Notes: generated from the letters alone by a model not told the origin. A stretch of 24,175 bases of DNA from an uncultured Clostridia bacterium (GCA_934131055.1 CAKOZB010000004.1:1-24175), one strand, 5' to 3'. Positions 1 to 8,364 are shown, counted from the first letter of the stretch. Numbers and translations: made by a program.

Positions 1-1221
1 TATTATGGAAATGAATTAGGATTTGAAAAAGTTACATGGAAAAGATGTGTTGACCTTAATGATAGACAGTTAAGAAAAATTGAAACTGGACTATCTGGTG
101 AGAAAAACATAGTTGCAAGAGAAGATGGATTTGATATTACTGTTGCCTCTGAAATAATGGCTATTTTATGCTTGGCAACTGATATCGAAGATTTGAAAAG
201 AAGAATTGGAAACATTATAGTCGGTTATAATAAAGAAGAAAAGCCAATTACTGCAAGAGATTTACATGCAGAAGGAGCGTTAACTGTTTTACTAAAAGAT
301 GCAATAAAGCCAAACTTGGTTCAAACTTTAGAACATACTCCAGCAATAATTCATGGAGGCCCTTTTGCAAATATTGCTCATGGGTGTAACAGTATTATTG
401 CTACTAAAACTGCAATGAAATTAGCAGACTACACAATAACAGAGGCTGGTTTTGGATCTGACTTAGGTGCAGAGAAATTTATAGATATTAAATGCAGAAA
501 GGCAGACATAAAGCCAGACGCAGTCGTTTGTGTTGCTACAATTAGAGCATTAAAGTATCATGGAGGACAAGCAAAGGAAGAAATTAAAACAGAAAATCTT
601 GAAGCATTACAAAAAGGAATAAAAAATTTAAATAAACATTTGGATAATTTAAAAAATGTATTTGGATTAAATGTTATTGTTGCGATAAACAAATTTGACA
701 CAGATACAGATGCAGAGATTGAACTACTAAGTAATGCACTAAGAGAGCAAAACATTGAAATGAGTCTTGTTGAAAGCCATGAAAAAGGAAGCGAAGGTGC
801 AATCGATTTAGCCGAGAAAATTATAAGAATTGCAGATGAAGAAGAAAACATGCAATTTGCTTACAATAATTCAGATAGTGTAAAAGAAAAAATAGAGAAA
901 GTTGCAAAAAATATTTATGGTGCAACAGGTGTAGAGTATTCGGAAAAAGCATTGCAAGAGATTGAAAAAATAGAAAAAATGGGATATTCGCATTATCCAG
1001 TATGTATTGCAAAAACACAATATTCATTCTCGGATGATCCAAAAAATCTAGAATGTAATGAACCGTATGAGTTACATGTAAATGACGTAGCATTAAAAAC
1101 TGGAGCCGAATTTATAGTTGTAATCACTGGAAAAATAATGACAATGCCAGGGCTTCCAAGAGTTCCAGCTGCCGAAAAAATTGATATTGATAAAAACGGA
1201 AATATAATAGGAATATTTTAG
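1..1221 (+). CDS. fhs: Formate--tetrahydrofolate ligase, 3' part
   Basis: The reading frame is open from the first base of the window, so the 5' end of the gene lies outside; 406 residues are present of the roughly 556 usual for the family. The enzyme joins formate to tetrahydrofolate with ATP, giving 10-formyl-THF for one-carbon metabolism in the cytoplasm. The visible sequence matches the family closely: EDGFDITVASE near the start, the conserved LKRRIGNIIVGY stretch, HGGPFANIAHGCNS, and the C-terminal GLPRVPAAEKID followed by a short glycine- and isoleucine-rich tail. No terminator hairpin is seen before the next gene, so readthrough into the downstream hydrolase gene is possible. An in-frame ATG at 157 is internal and not a start. 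Confidence 0.97.
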   Translation, partial: YYGNELGFEKVTWKRCVDLNDRQLRKIETGLSGEKNIVAREDGFDITVASEIMAILCLATDIEDLKRRIGNIIVGYNKEEKPITARDLHAEGALTVLLKDAIKPNLVQTLEHTPAIIHGGPFANIAHGCNSIIATKTAMKLADYTITEAGFGSDLGAEKFIDIKCRKADIKPDAVVCVATIRALKYHGGQAKEEIKTENLEALQKGIKNLNKHLDNLKNVFGLNVIVAINKFDTDTDAEIELLSNALREQNIEMSLVESHEKGSEGAIDLAEKIIRIADEEENMQFAYNNSDSVKEKIEKVAKNIYGATGVEYSEKALQEIEKIEKMGYSHYPVCIAKTQYSFSDDPKNLECNEPYELHVNDVALKTGAEFIVVITGKIMTMPGLPRVPAAEKIDIDKNGNIIGIF

Positions 1222-1270
1222 TATAAATCCACTGGATCAAGGAATAATAAACTTGAAAGGTGGAATTTTT

Positions 1271-1954
1271 ATGTTAAAAAATAAAAAAGTAATCGCAATT
1301 ATTTCAGTATTATTAATAATATTTTTGTTATATAACATATTTTTTACAAATAATAATATATTAGCATTATCAAAATATGGCTCGAGAGGTTCGGAGGTTA
1401 CGCAGATTCAGACTAAATTAAAGAGATGGGGATATTATTCTGGAAGTATTGATGGAATTTATGGCTCTGAAACGTTAGCGGCTGTTAAGTATTTTCAAAG
1501 AAAAAACGGATTAACAGTTGATGGAATTGCCGGAAAAAAGACACTAGAGGCAATGGGAATATTTAATTCTAGTGGTAATTCAAACTCTAGCAACAGCACG
1601 AGTAGCAGTGATTTAAATTTACTTGCAAGAACCGTGTACAGTGAGGCAAGAGGAGAACCATATGCAGGGCAGGTTGCCGTTGCAGCTGTTGTACTAAATA
1701 GAGTAAAAAGCAGTTCATTTCCAAATACAATAGCAGGAGTAATATACCAAAAGGGTGCATTCACGGCAGTATCAGATGGTCAAATTAATTTAACACCAAA
1801 CCAAACAGCATACAATGCTGCAAGAGATGCGCTAAATGGTTGGGATCCATCATATGGCTCAATATACTACTTCAATCCAAGCACTGCAACAAATGCGTGG
1901 ATTTGGTCAAGACCACATGTTGTTACAATAGGAAAACATAGATTTTGTAAATAG
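1271..1954 (+). CDS. sleB: SleB-type cell wall hydrolase with peptidoglycan-binding domain
   Basis: The protein has 227 residues. Residues 7-26 form a hydrophobic signal or anchor segment, about 33-97 a PG_binding_1 domain (GSRGSEVTQIQTKLKRWGYY and DGIYGSETLAAVKYFQ), 98-114 a Ser/Asn-rich linker, and about 115-227 the Hydrolase_2 (SleB/CwlJ) catalytic domain. Glu125 in TVYSEARGEP is the expected catalytic glutamate. Family members are lytic transglycosylases that degrade spore cortex during germination, though vegetative relatives with the same layout exist. I chose ATG 1271 because an AAAGGTGG ribosome site (1256-1263) sits just before it; an upstream TTG at 1253 would lie in front of that site. 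It follows fhs after about 50 bases. Confidence 0.9.
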   Translation: MLKNKKVIAIISVLLIIFLLYNIFFTNNNILALSKYGSRGSEVTQIQTKLKRWGYYSGSIDGIYGSETLAAVKYFQRKNGLTVDGIAGKKTLEAMGIFNSSGNSNSSNSTSSSDLNLLARTVYSEARGEPYAGQVAVAAVVLNRVKSSSFPNTIAGVIYQKGAFTAVSDGQINLTPNQTAYNAARDALNGWDPSYGSIYYFNPSTATNAWIWSRPHVVTIGKHRFCK

Positions 1955-1964
1955 CAATAAATGC

Positions 1965-1993
1965 TTGACAAACCTCCAACATATTGATAATAT
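1965..1993 (+). promoter_or_regulatory. Candidate sigma-A promoter for the yqeG operon
   Basis: TTGACA lies at 1965-1970, with TAATAT at 1988-1993 after a 17-base spacer; an overlapping GATAAT at 1986-1991 would give a 15-base spacer. It lies about 30 bases before yqeG and begins just after the SleB-type gene stops, so it probably starts the yqeG, prepilin peptidase and M24 peptidase transcript. Confidence 0.65.
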
Positions 1994-2021
1994 AAAGTAG
2001 CAGAAATATTAGGAGGATACA

Positions 2022-2510
2022 ATGATTTTTTACCCTAAAAGTTACTTTAAAAACATATTAGAAATAGACATGAACTTTATAGAAAAAAATAGTATAAAGG
2101 CTATTCTATTGGACATAGACAACACCATGATAGACACTGATAATAATATATTAGAGGGGCTAGAAGACTGGGTTAAAGAAGTAAAAAAACATGGTATTAA
2201 ATTCTGTATTCTATCTAATACAAATAAAAAGAAAAAAGCAGAAAAAATGTCAAAAAAGTTGGAGGTTCCATATATTTATTTTGCTAAAAAACCATTAAAA
2301 TTTGGCTTTAACAAGGCAAAGAAAATAGTACAAGAAAATAGCGAAAATATAGCTGTAATTGGAGACCAAGTACTAACAGATGTGCTTGGAGCAAACAGGA
2401 ACCATATGTACTCAATCTTAGTTGAACCACTTGCCGAAAAAGACATTTTTGTAACAAGATTTAATAGATTAATAGAAAGACAAATTTTAAAAAAATATAA
2501 ACAAAAGTAA
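2022..2510 (+). CDS. yqeG: YqeG family HAD IIIA-type phosphatase
   Basis: A 162-residue cytoplasmic protein of the HAD superfamily. Motif I is LLDIDNT with Asp31 and Asp33, motif II is the SNT at 65-67, Lys90 is in the expected motif III place, and motif IV is GDQVLTD at 114-120. The N-terminal FYPKSYFKNILEID is typical of YqeG, whose members have a phosphatase fold and lie in conserved Firmicutes clusters; the physiological substrate is not known to me. AGGAGG at 2011-2016 sets the ATG. The next gene starts 13 bases after its stop, so the two are almost certainly cotranscribed. Confidence 0.93.
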   Translation: MIFYPKSYFKNILEIDMNFIEKNSIKAILLDIDNTMIDTDNNILEGLEDWVKEVKKHGIKFCILSNTNKKKKAEKMSKKLEVPYIYFAKKPLKFGFNKAKKIVQENSENIAVIGDQVLTDVLGANRNHMYSILVEPLAEKDIFVTRFNRLIERQILKKYKQK

Positions 2511-2523
2511 AAGAGGTATTTAA

Positions 2524-3267
2524 ATGTACATTAACAATATAAACATATTATATTATTTATTTTTAGGAATTATTGGGCTTGGAATTGGTCAATTTGTGGC
2601 ATGGAGTACAGTAAGACTTCCAGATTATAAAAAAGTTTTCGTAAAAGAATTTTTTACAATTTATTTAAAAAATGAAAAGCCTAGATACATATACATGGTG
2701 GCGACGGCGCTACTGTATGTTGGAGTTTTGTATTTGTATGGATTTCAAATAAAAACATTAGCGTATCTAGCCTTAATACCAATGTTAATTAGTGCCTTAG
2801 CAATAGATTACAGACTGAAAATAATTCCTAACAGATTAAATTTAACAATCTTTGAAGTTGGACTAGTTTACACATTCGTAGAAGGAATTGTAAACATAAA
2901 TATAGCTATAGACATGCTACTTGGAATGGTTGCTGGAGCTGGAATTTTCTTATTTATAACATTAGTAGGAGGCTTAATTGCAGGGAAAGAGGCAATGGGG
3001 TTCGGAGACGTAAAACTAATGGGAGCACTTGGCTTATTCTTCGGTTGGAGAACAATAATTATAATTTCACTTATTGCCTTCTTATTAGGAGCAATAATTG
3101 GAGTAGCATTAATAATTTGTAAGAGAAAAACAGGAGACGAGTATATTCCATTTGGTCCATTTATAGTAATAGCAACAATAATAGCAATATTTGTACCATT
3201 CAATGTATTATTCTTTGTATTACTTAAGATATTTACACTAGGAACGTATAAGGGACAGTTAATATAA
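2524..3267 (+). CDS. A24 family prepilin peptidase-like membrane protein
   Basis: A 247-residue polytopic membrane protein. Two catalytic aspartates of the A24 family are visible: Asp95 in ALAIDYRLKIIPN and Asp162 in the signature GFGDVKLMG, and IPFGPF (208-213) is the conserved late motif. Prepilin peptidases remove the leader of type IV pilin-like proteins and can methylate the new N-terminus. Here the N-terminal part (1-55) keeps a first membrane helix and a short soluble loop but has none of the paired cysteines of the usual methylase domain, so it may only cleave. It lies between yqeG and an M24 peptidase in one operon. A possible substrate, the pilin-like protein at 23358, lies about 20 kb away. 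Confidence 0.88.
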   Translation: MYINNINILYYLFLGIIGLGIGQFVAWSTVRLPDYKKVFVKEFFTIYLKNEKPRYIYMVATALLYVGVLYLYGFQIKTLAYLALIPMLISALAIDYRLKIIPNRLNLTIFEVGLVYTFVEGIVNINIAIDMLLGMVAGAGIFLFITLVGGLIAGKEAMGFGDVKLMGALGLFFGWRTIIIISLIAFLLGAIIGVALIICKRKTGDEYIPFGPFIVIATIIAIFVPFNVLFFVLLKIFTLGTYKGQLI

Positions 3268-3308
3268 CAACTTGAAACTCGTATATATAGAAGGGGATGC
3301 AGTAAAAA

Positions 3309-4376
3309 ATGAACAATAATATTCGCTGGCTAAGAGATAAAATAAAAATGTTAGATATGCAAGGCATAATAATTTCTAATCCGATAAACATAAAATACTT
3401 GACTGGAATTGAAGCAGATGGTGTGTTTTTAATTACGCCTAAAGAAAATATTTACATAACAGATGGAAGATATGTAGAAGCTGTAAATAATACTTTAACA
3501 TTAAATGATGAAATAGTTGTGTATGATATGCAAGACATATCAAGAGACGACTATGAAAATTTCTTCTTGTTTTGTGAAAATGTTGGCTTTGAAGAGGAAT
3601 ATGTTACATACGCAAAATATAAAGACTTTATGCACAGATATAAAATAAACAATTTGGAAGAGACAGAGGGAATAATCGAAAAACAAAGAATGATTAAAGA
3701 CCCAGAAGAAATAGAGCTTATAGAAAAAGCTTGTAAAATTACGGACGATTGCTTTAATCATTTAAAGAGTTTTATAAAAATTGGATTAACTGAAAAACAA
3801 ATTGCAAAAGAAATTGACGATTTTTTCATAGGAAATGGTGCAGAAGATGTAGCGTTTAGCACGATAGTTGCGTCTGGTAAAAATTCATCTATGCCACATG
3901 CAGTACCAACAAATAAAAAAATAGAAGCAGGAGACCCAATAACAATAGATATGGGGTGTAAATACAAAGGATATTGTTCAGATATGACAAGAACAATATT
4001 TGCAGGATATGTACCAGAAGAAGTAAAACCAGTATATGAACTAGTTTTAAAAAATCAGAGACAGGTAATTAACGAAATGAAAGAAGGAGTAAACCTAAAG
4101 CTTGTAAGTAGAATGGTTGAAAATGATTTTAAATTACACGGATATGATTTAATACATGCGTTAGGACATGGAGTTGGATTACAGATACACGAATTCCCAT
4201 ATGCAAGTACTAGAGTTGACTTTGTGTTAAAAAATAATATGATAGTAACAGATGAACCAGGAATATATATACCAAATCAATTTGGTGTAAGAATAGAAGA
4301 CACAGTGCTTGTAAACAGGGGAATGAGTACAAGTTTAACAAAGTCGGAAAAAGATTATGTGATTGTAGATGCATAA
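3309..4376 (+). CDS. M24 family metallopeptidase (Xaa-Pro aminopeptidase type)
   Basis: A 355-residue cytoplasmic peptidase with the creatinase-like N-terminal domain (about 1-125) and the pita-bread M24 domain (about 130-355). The five metal ligands are all present: Asp214 (ITIDMG), Asp225 (SDMTRT), His287 (HALGHGVG), Glu316 (TDEPGIY) and Glu330 (RIEDT). The enzyme is expected to remove N-terminal residues next to proline using two metal ions. AAGGGG at about 3291 precedes the ATG. It is the last gene of the yqeG operon, and efp follows after a long hairpin, an order (M24 peptidase then efp) that is common in Firmicutes. Confidence 0.94.
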   Translation: MNNNIRWLRDKIKMLDMQGIIISNPINIKYLTGIEADGVFLITPKENIYITDGRYVEAVNNTLTLNDEIVVYDMQDISRDDYENFFLFCENVGFEEEYVTYAKYKDFMHRYKINNLEETEGIIEKQRMIKDPEEIELIEKACKITDDCFNHLKSFIKIGLTEKQIAKEIDDFFIGNGAEDVAFSTIVASGKNSSMPHAVPTNKKIEAGDPITIDMGCKYKGYCSDMTRTIFAGYVPEEVKPVYELVLKNQRQVINEMKEGVNLKLVSRMVENDFKLHGYDLIHALGHGVGLQIHEFPYASTRVDFVLKNNMIVTDEPGIYIPNQFGVRIEDTVLVNRGMSTSLTKSEKDYVIVDA

Positions 4377-4388
4377 AATTAGTTAAAA

Positions 4389-4501
4389 TGAGACATATTA
4401 ACTTTTTACGAAATTTCAACATGTCGTGCTTGGTCGGAGCTCCTTCGAACTCCTCAAAAGGCGCACCTCCAGTTGAATTTCTAAAAAGTGAATATATCTC
4501 A
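4389..4501. repeat. Long imperfect hairpin carrying dispersed 59-base element, copy 1
   Basis: The arms 4389-4420 and 4472-4501 are nearly complementary over about 28 pairs, with a few mismatches and bulges. They enclose the core at 4416-4474, which recurs at 13342-13400 with 56 of 59 bases identical. The core includes GGAGCTCC and an outer GTGC/GCAC pairing. The hairpin lies just after the M24 peptidase stop and has no T-run, so it is not an ordinary terminator. An ATG at 4421 opens 28 codons, but no ribosome site precedes it. Confidence 0.8.
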
Positions 4502-4546
4502 CATTAAACTAGCAAATTTAAAGACTGAAAAAAAGTGCTACAACAC

Positions 4547-4575
4547 TTGATTTTTCGCCTAAAATATGGTATGAT
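4547..4575 (+). promoter_or_regulatory. Candidate sigma-A promoter for efp
   Basis: TTGATT (4547-4552), a 17-base spacer and TATGAT (4570-4575). A short inverted repeat, AAGTG at 4533 and CACTT at 4544, overlaps the -35 box and could be an operator. The leader to efp is about 60 bases. Confidence 0.6.
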
Positions 4576-4644
4576 TACATAGTCGCGTTTTAATGAGATG
4601 AAAAATTAAAAAATATAATAAAAAACTAGAAAGGGGTAATAATA

Positions 4645-5211
4645 ATGGCAAGCGTATATTCAGCAGGCGATTTTAGAAACGGAACAACATTTGAAATGGA
4701 TGGAAATGTATTCAGAGTAGTAGAATTTCAACATGTAAAACCAGGAAAAGGATCAGCATTCGTAAGAACAAAATTAAAAAATGTAATATCAGGAGCAGTT
4801 ATAGAAAAAACATTTAACCCATCAGAAAAATATCCAGCAGCTCAAATAGAGAAAAAAGAAATGCAATATTTATACAATGATGGAGATTTATATTACTTCA
4901 TGGATAATGATACATATGAGCAAATACCTTTAAACAAAGAACAAATTGGAGATGCATTAAAATTCATAAAGGAAAACATGAGTGTAACAATGCTTTCATA
5001 TAAAGGAAGCGTATTTGCAGTAGAACCACCAATGTTTGTTGAGCTAGAAGTTAAATATACAGAACCAGGATTTGCTGGAAACACAACAACAACATCTGGA
5101 AAACCTGCAACATTAGAAAATGGATATGAACTTACAGTTCCAATGTTTGTTAACATCGGTGATGTTATAAAAATAGACACAAGAACTGGAGAATACATGG
5201 AAAGAGTTTAA
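4645..5211 (+). CDS. efp: Elongation factor P
   Basis: A 188-residue protein, close to the usual EF-P length of about 185. It has the KOW-like N-terminal domain (1-65), the central OB domain and the C-terminal OB domain (about 130-188, ending in [13 protein letters not shown], a family signature). EF-P binds between the P and E sites of stalled ribosomes and helps peptide bonds form at proline runs. Lys35 in KPGKGSAF is the loop-tip residue that is modified in many bacteria; no modification gene is seen here. AAAGGGG at about 4631 fits the ATG. It has its own promoter and is followed by the zinc-ribbon gene. Confidence 0.98.
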   Translation: MASVYSAGDFRNGTTFEMDGNVFRVVEFQHVKPGKGSAFVRTKLKNVISGAVIEKTFNPSEKYPAAQIEKKEMQYLYNDGDLYYFMDNDTYEQIPLNKEQIGDALKFIKENMSVTMLSYKGSVFAVEPPMFVELEVKYTEPGFAGNTTTTSGKPATLENGYELTVPMFVNIGDVIKIDTRTGEYMERV

Positions 5212-5244
5212 TTTTGGTTGAACTCAAAACATTAAAAATTTAAA

Positions 5245-5290
5245 TTAGTATAAAAAATATTAATTTATTAGTATAAAAAATATTAATTTA
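5245..5290 (+). repeat. Perfect 23-base tandem duplication
   Basis: The 23-base unit at 5245-5267 is repeated exactly at 5268-5290. The unit is nearly all A and T and contains TATAAA and ATTAAT. It lies directly in front of the ribosome site of the 5308 gene. It could double a -10-like box or simply be a slippage product. Confidence 0.85.
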
Positions 5291-5307
5291 AAGGAAGGAT
5301 AAATTAT

Positions 5308-5820
5308 ATGGCAGAATTTAGTGAAAAATATTCTAAAATAATAAAGGATATAGAAAAAAATATTTCTGATGAGAAAGAAAGAGAAATCGTTTTGAAAAAA
5401 GTTTCTGAACTTTCATTCATGTATATGGATGTAATTGATAGAATTTCAAATGTTAATTCAGAGAGAATGGATGATATAGAAAAATATCAAGATAAATTAG
5501 ATGAAAAAATAGGCAAGGTAAAAGATACAGTCGACTTAATAAAAAAAGATATCTATGAAGATGAAGACTATGATTTTGAAATAGTTTGCCCATATTGCAA
5601 TCATGAATTTGTTGCAGACATAGAAGATGAATTAAAAGAAGAAATTGAATGCCCAGAATGTCATAATAAAATAGAACTAGACTGGGATGGAGAAAACGAT
5701 GATTGCTGTTCAGGTGGATGCTGTGGATGCGGACATCATGATGAATGTGGTTGTGATGATGACGAAGAAGATAGCAATACTGACAACGAAGAAAAAGACG
5801 ATAATGATGATGACATGTAA
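5308..5820 (+). CDS. Coiled-coil zinc-ribbon protein with Cys cluster and acidic tail (CD1247-like)
   Basis: A 170-residue soluble protein of unknown function, resembling the small zinc-ribbon proteins found beside efp in Clostridia. Residues 1-85 are charged and helical, probably a coiled coil. Residues 94-118 form a zinc ribbon (CPYC at 94-97, CPEC at 115-118). Residues 133-149 are a Cys/His-rich cluster containing CCSGGCCGCGHHDECGC, and the last 20 residues are almost all Asp, Glu and Asn. Such a cluster suggests metal binding, which is inference. AAGGAAGG before the ATG is a good ribosome site. A terminator follows the stop after about 10 bases. Confidence 0.75.
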   Translation: MAEFSEKYSKIIKDIEKNISDEKEREIVLKKVSELSFMYMDVIDRISNVNSERMDDIEKYQDKLDEKIGKVKDTVDLIKKDIYEDEDYDFEIVCPYCNHEFVADIEDELKEEIECPECHNKIELDWDGENDDCCSGGCCGCGHHDECGCDDDEEDSNTDNEEKDDNDDDM

Positions 5821-5829
5821 TTTAAATAA

Positions 5830-5861
5830 AAATCTATAAGAGAAATCTTGTAGATTTTTTT
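5830..5861 (+). terminator. Rho-independent terminator after the zinc-ribbon gene
   Basis: AAATCTATAAGA pairs with TCTTGTAGATTT (one G-U pair) around a GAAA tetraloop at 5842-5845 and runs into a T-run ending at 5861. Confidence 0.88.
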
Positions 5862-5871
5862 GCTTTGGGTA

Positions 5872-5900
5872 TTGCACAAATCTATTTTTTATGATATTAT
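5872..5900 (+). promoter_or_regulatory. Candidate promoter of tRNA-Trp
   Basis: TTGCAC (5872-5877), a 17-base spacer and TATTAT (5895-5900), ending 13 bases before the tRNA. Confidence 0.65.
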
Positions 5901-5913
5901 TATAAAGTCAGTT

Positions 5914-5988
5914 AGGGGTATGGTGTCAGTGGTAGCATGCCGGTCTCCAAAACCGTTGGGCTGAGTTCGAGTCTTAGTACCCCTGCCA
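5914..5988 (+). tRNA. tRNA-Trp (CCA anticodon)
   Basis: A 75-base tRNA with acceptor arms AGGGGTA (5914-5920) and TACCCCT (5978-5984), discriminator G and encoded CCA at 5986-5988. The anticodon loop CTCCAAA gives anticodon CCA, reading UGG. The T arm is CTGAG-TTCGAGT-CTTAG. The outermost pair of the anticodon stem is a C-T mismatch, a small irregularity. It stands alone between a terminator and a gene on the other strand. Confidence 0.96.
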
Positions 5989-6020
5989 CATAATAAATTA
6001 GAAGGTAAAGCCGTAAGGCT

Positions 6021-6593
6021 TTATTTTTGTTTTAGAGAGTATTGAAAAAGTTTAGCGGATTTACCGCTAAACCATCTTTTTTTATTGTTAAATGTAAATG
6101 GCAACCGGGTAGTAGCCCCATTAGTTGGTTTTCCTAAAGAATCCTTGTATGGATTGTTTATAATGCCATACACATTTTTTGGACCAACGTTGGCAATTAT
6201 TTGGCCAGCCACTACTGTGTCATACTTGGATACAATAAAGTTTGGAGAAACGTGACAATAAGAAACTTTTATGTCATCATTTTCAACTACTATTGTATAT
6301 CCACCACCAGCTCCCCAGCTTGCAAATGTAACAGTGCCAGAACAAACAGAGAGAATATTAGTTCCTTCTGGTGCTGGTATGTCTATTCCAGAATGATAAG
6401 TTGAGGCACCAGAGGTAGGAGAGGTTCTATAGCCAAAATAAGAGCTAATGTACGTGTAGCCATCTAAAGGCCATATAAAATTATTTTCTAGTGTGGTATT
6501 CGAGTTTTGAGTGATAAGAAAAAATACTAATACAATAAATATAAGCATAATAGAAAAATATCCACTGATAAATTTAAAAAAACTATTAAACAA
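6021..6593 (-). pseudogene. M23 (LytM) peptidase, frameshifted near the 3' end
   Basis: The readable protein has 190 residues: a membrane helix at about 12-29, then an M23 domain with metal ligands His67 and Asp71 (YHSGID) and His114 (SYCHV). The last catalytic motif is missing in this frame, which reads RLPFTFNN at 163-170. Dropping one C from the CCC run (plus-strand GGG at 6107-6109) restores GCHLHLTIKKDGLAVNP and a stop at 6032-6034, giving a normal M23 ending. So the gene carries a one-base insertion, either a true mutation or a sequence error. As written, the enzyme would lack its final zinc ligand. The TTG start at 6593 is supported by AAGGAGG five bases upstream. It lies 56 bases downstream of the GtrA-like gene and may share its transcript. 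Confidence 0.8.
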
Positions 6594-6649
6594 GATAACC
6601 TCCTTTGGAAAATATCTATATTAATAGTTTTTGGTATTTTAATTAATTA

Positions 6650-7102
6650 TTATTTTGACTTTTTAAATGCAAAGAATTTACTAATGAAGAAGTTTAAGAT
6701 TATAACGATTACTGTTACAACCATTTTAACTGCCATCTGCCAGAAATCACTTGCACTTACAAAAGGTATTAAAAACAGAAGTGCATCAAGGCCAAATTCT
6801 AAGACCATAGTAAAAGCTCTTCCAGCAATAAACTTCCAGAATTCTTTAAATTTTTCATTCAATCCTTTTGCTTCAGAATGAAAAACTAAATCTTTATTGG
6901 TAATATAAGCAACAAGAACTGCTGCAATAATAGCAATTGCATTTGCAACATTTTTATCTAGGTTAGAAAAAGCTTTAGTTAAAATTGCAAATGTTCCCCA
7001 GTTTATAATAGTTGTTAGTACACCGAAAACAGCATATAATATAACTTCTTTAGTACAAAATTTTTGTATTAATCCTTTTATTTTTTCAGTTAAATTTTTC
7101 AT
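6650..7102 (-). CDS. GtrA-like membrane protein
   Basis: A 150-residue protein with four predicted membrane helices, at about 18-38, 45-68, 88-110 and 121-142. The pattern, with YAVFGVLTTIINWGTFAIL in helix 1, AYITNKDLVFHS after helix 2 and a final NFFISKFFAFKKSK, is characteristic of the GtrA family. Members are thought to help move lipid-linked sugars across the membrane for cell-envelope glycosylation or teichoic acid decoration; the substrate here is unknown. The ATG is preceded by only a weak GGGG site. The next gene on this strand encodes an M23 peptidase, consistent with a cell-envelope role. Confidence 0.9.
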   Translation of the reverse strand: MKNLTEKIKGLIQKFCTKEVILYAVFGVLTTIINWGTFAILTKAFSNLDKNVANAIAIIAAVLVAYITNKDLVFHSEAKGLNEKFKEFWKFIAGRAFTMVLEFGLDALLFLIPFVSASDFWQMAVKMVVTVIVIILNFFISKFFAFKKSK

Positions 7103-7129
7103 AAAAACCCCATTTCATTAATATTAAAA

Positions 7130-7158
7130 ATAATAACATACAATTTGAAGTTTGTCTA
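7130..7158 (-). promoter_or_regulatory. Candidate promoter for the GtrA-like gene
   Basis: On the minus strand, TAGACA (7158-7153), a 17-base spacer and TATTAT (7135-7130), about 28 bases before the start codon. Confidence 0.55.
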
Positions 7159-7189
7159 TAATTTTATATATTTTTTGTAAAACAAAGAT

Positions 7190-7233
7190 AAAAAATGCCC
7201 AAGGTAGTAAACAATTTAGTCTACTACCTTGGG
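7190..7233 (-). terminator. Terminator of the 364-residue orphan gene
   Basis: CCCAAGGTAGTA (7198-7209) and TACTACCTTGGG (7222-7233) are perfectly complementary over 12 bases. On the minus strand the hairpin is followed by GCATTTTTT. It ends the gene at 7270-8364. Confidence 0.92.
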
Positions 7234-7269
7234 TGCTTCAAAGGTATGTGGGGTATGTCTACCACGTTT

Positions 7270-8364
7270 TCATGCCCCTCTTTCGAGAATTGCTTTGACG
7301 TTGAGCCAGCTTTCAATTTTGGGTAACGTATCTATAACTTCGTTATAGTCGTAGCCCCGCATTTTTAAAGCTTTCACAGCGGTTGAAAACTCTGCAAAAT
7401 CTTTTGCAAAATTTGCATTTGATGCAATTGCAACAAATTTTTTGAATACCTCGATATCATCGAGAATATTACCAACTGTCGGATGACGTTCGATGTCCTT
7501 TTCATCGTTAAGCGTTGCTTTGAAGGCAGACAGCTGAATTCTAAGAGGAGAATCAGAACGGTTAGGTTCTTTCGAGACAGCATTTTCCATACTACTAGAA
7601 GCAGATGGAAGAGCCTTGTTTGGCTCATAAATGATGTCATCTTCGTTAAAAGAAGTAACCTCAGCAGAATTTTCGTATTTAGCTCCAGTTGTCACTTTAT
7701 TGGTGGCAATCGAATTAGATCCAATCGACAACCAAAGTGCTTTCAAATAATTATGCAGTACTGCTGCATGATTCATAAAGAATTCTGCTTGATAAAACTG
7801 AAATCCTATTGTCCGAAGCCCTCCAAAGATATTTTCAGGAGAACTGCTCAGAAGATAAAAAATCCTATTCATGTCATATTCAGAAGATCTAAGACATTTA
7901 TTGTAACAATAAGAACATGCTACATATGTCAAGATTTCATCATACGACAACGCTTTGAAGAGTGACTTGTAAGCTTTTTGGCAGCTCTCTGGATATTGAA
8001 CCTTTAAAAAGTTCGGATGAACTTTTCGGCGCTGGTATCGAAGTTCGTTACGCAATGGTTTAATCATTGTTTTAGGAATTTCAATGGAGCGTTCTGCTAT
8101 AGGGGGTTCGTTTTCGAGAATATCTTCATTGAAGTATTCAATTTTTTCTCGAATCCCTAACTTGTGTAATCCTCCAAAAGGACTGAGTGTTAGCAGAAAA
8201 AGAACATCTGCTGCGTAAATGTCATCGGAATTGGTGACAAACTTGAAAAAGATGTCAACTAGTTGGTTTTGCCAATGTTTAGGCAATGCGTCAAACTGAC
8301 TCTGGAATTTACTCCGAAAGATAATCGGAGCATTGCTTGTACGAATAATTGTTGTTTTTTCCAT
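7270..8364 (-). CDS. Unrecognised 364-residue protein of foreign base composition
   Basis: I do not recognise this protein. It has 364 residues from ATG 8364, chosen because AAGGAG (8378-8373) lies eight bases upstream; the frame is open 20 codons further but without a ribosome site. It appears soluble and has no signal peptide. Residues 30-70 are hydrophobic and helical, 108-116 are basic (RYQRRKVH), CSYCYNKC at 150-157 is a small cysteine cluster, 180-215 is rich in aromatics, 220-290 is Ser/Asn-rich and probably disordered, and 290-364 is helical. Two 60-base lines counted by hand give 43-45% G+C, against about 27% in efp, so it was probably acquired. It has a consensus promoter and its own terminator, so it is a complete single-gene unit. 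It stands just upstream of ssrA, divergently. Confidence 0.75.
   Translation of the reverse strand: MEKTTIIRTSNAPIIFRSKFQSQFDALPKHWQNQLVDIFFKFVTNSDDIYAADVLFLLTLSPFGGLHKLGIREKIEYFNEDILENEPPIAERSIEIPKTMIKPLRNELRYQRRKVHPNFLKVQYPESCQKAYKSLFKALSYDEILTYVACSYCYNKCLRSSEYDMNRIFYLLSSSPENIFGGLRTIGFQFYQAEFFMNHAAVLHNYLKALWLSIGSNSIATNKVTTGAKYENSAEVTSFNEDDIIYEPNKALPSASSSMENAVSKEPNRSDSPLRIQLSAFKATLNDEKDIERHPTVGNILDDIEVFKKFVAIASNANFAKDFAEFSTAVKALKMRGYDYNEVIDTLPKIESWLNVKAILERGA

Noticed and set aside
4421..4507. Short ORF of 28 codons in repeat copy 1 (20 codons in copy 2 at 13347-13409)
   Set aside because: No ribosome site precedes either ATG, the C-terminal ends differ, and two of the three core differences change the amino acid, so the conservation looks like DNA or RNA conservation.
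7483..7965. Plus-strand open frame opposite the orphan gene
   Set aside because: The minus-strand frame has a consensus promoter, ribosome site and terminator; the opposite frame has none of these.
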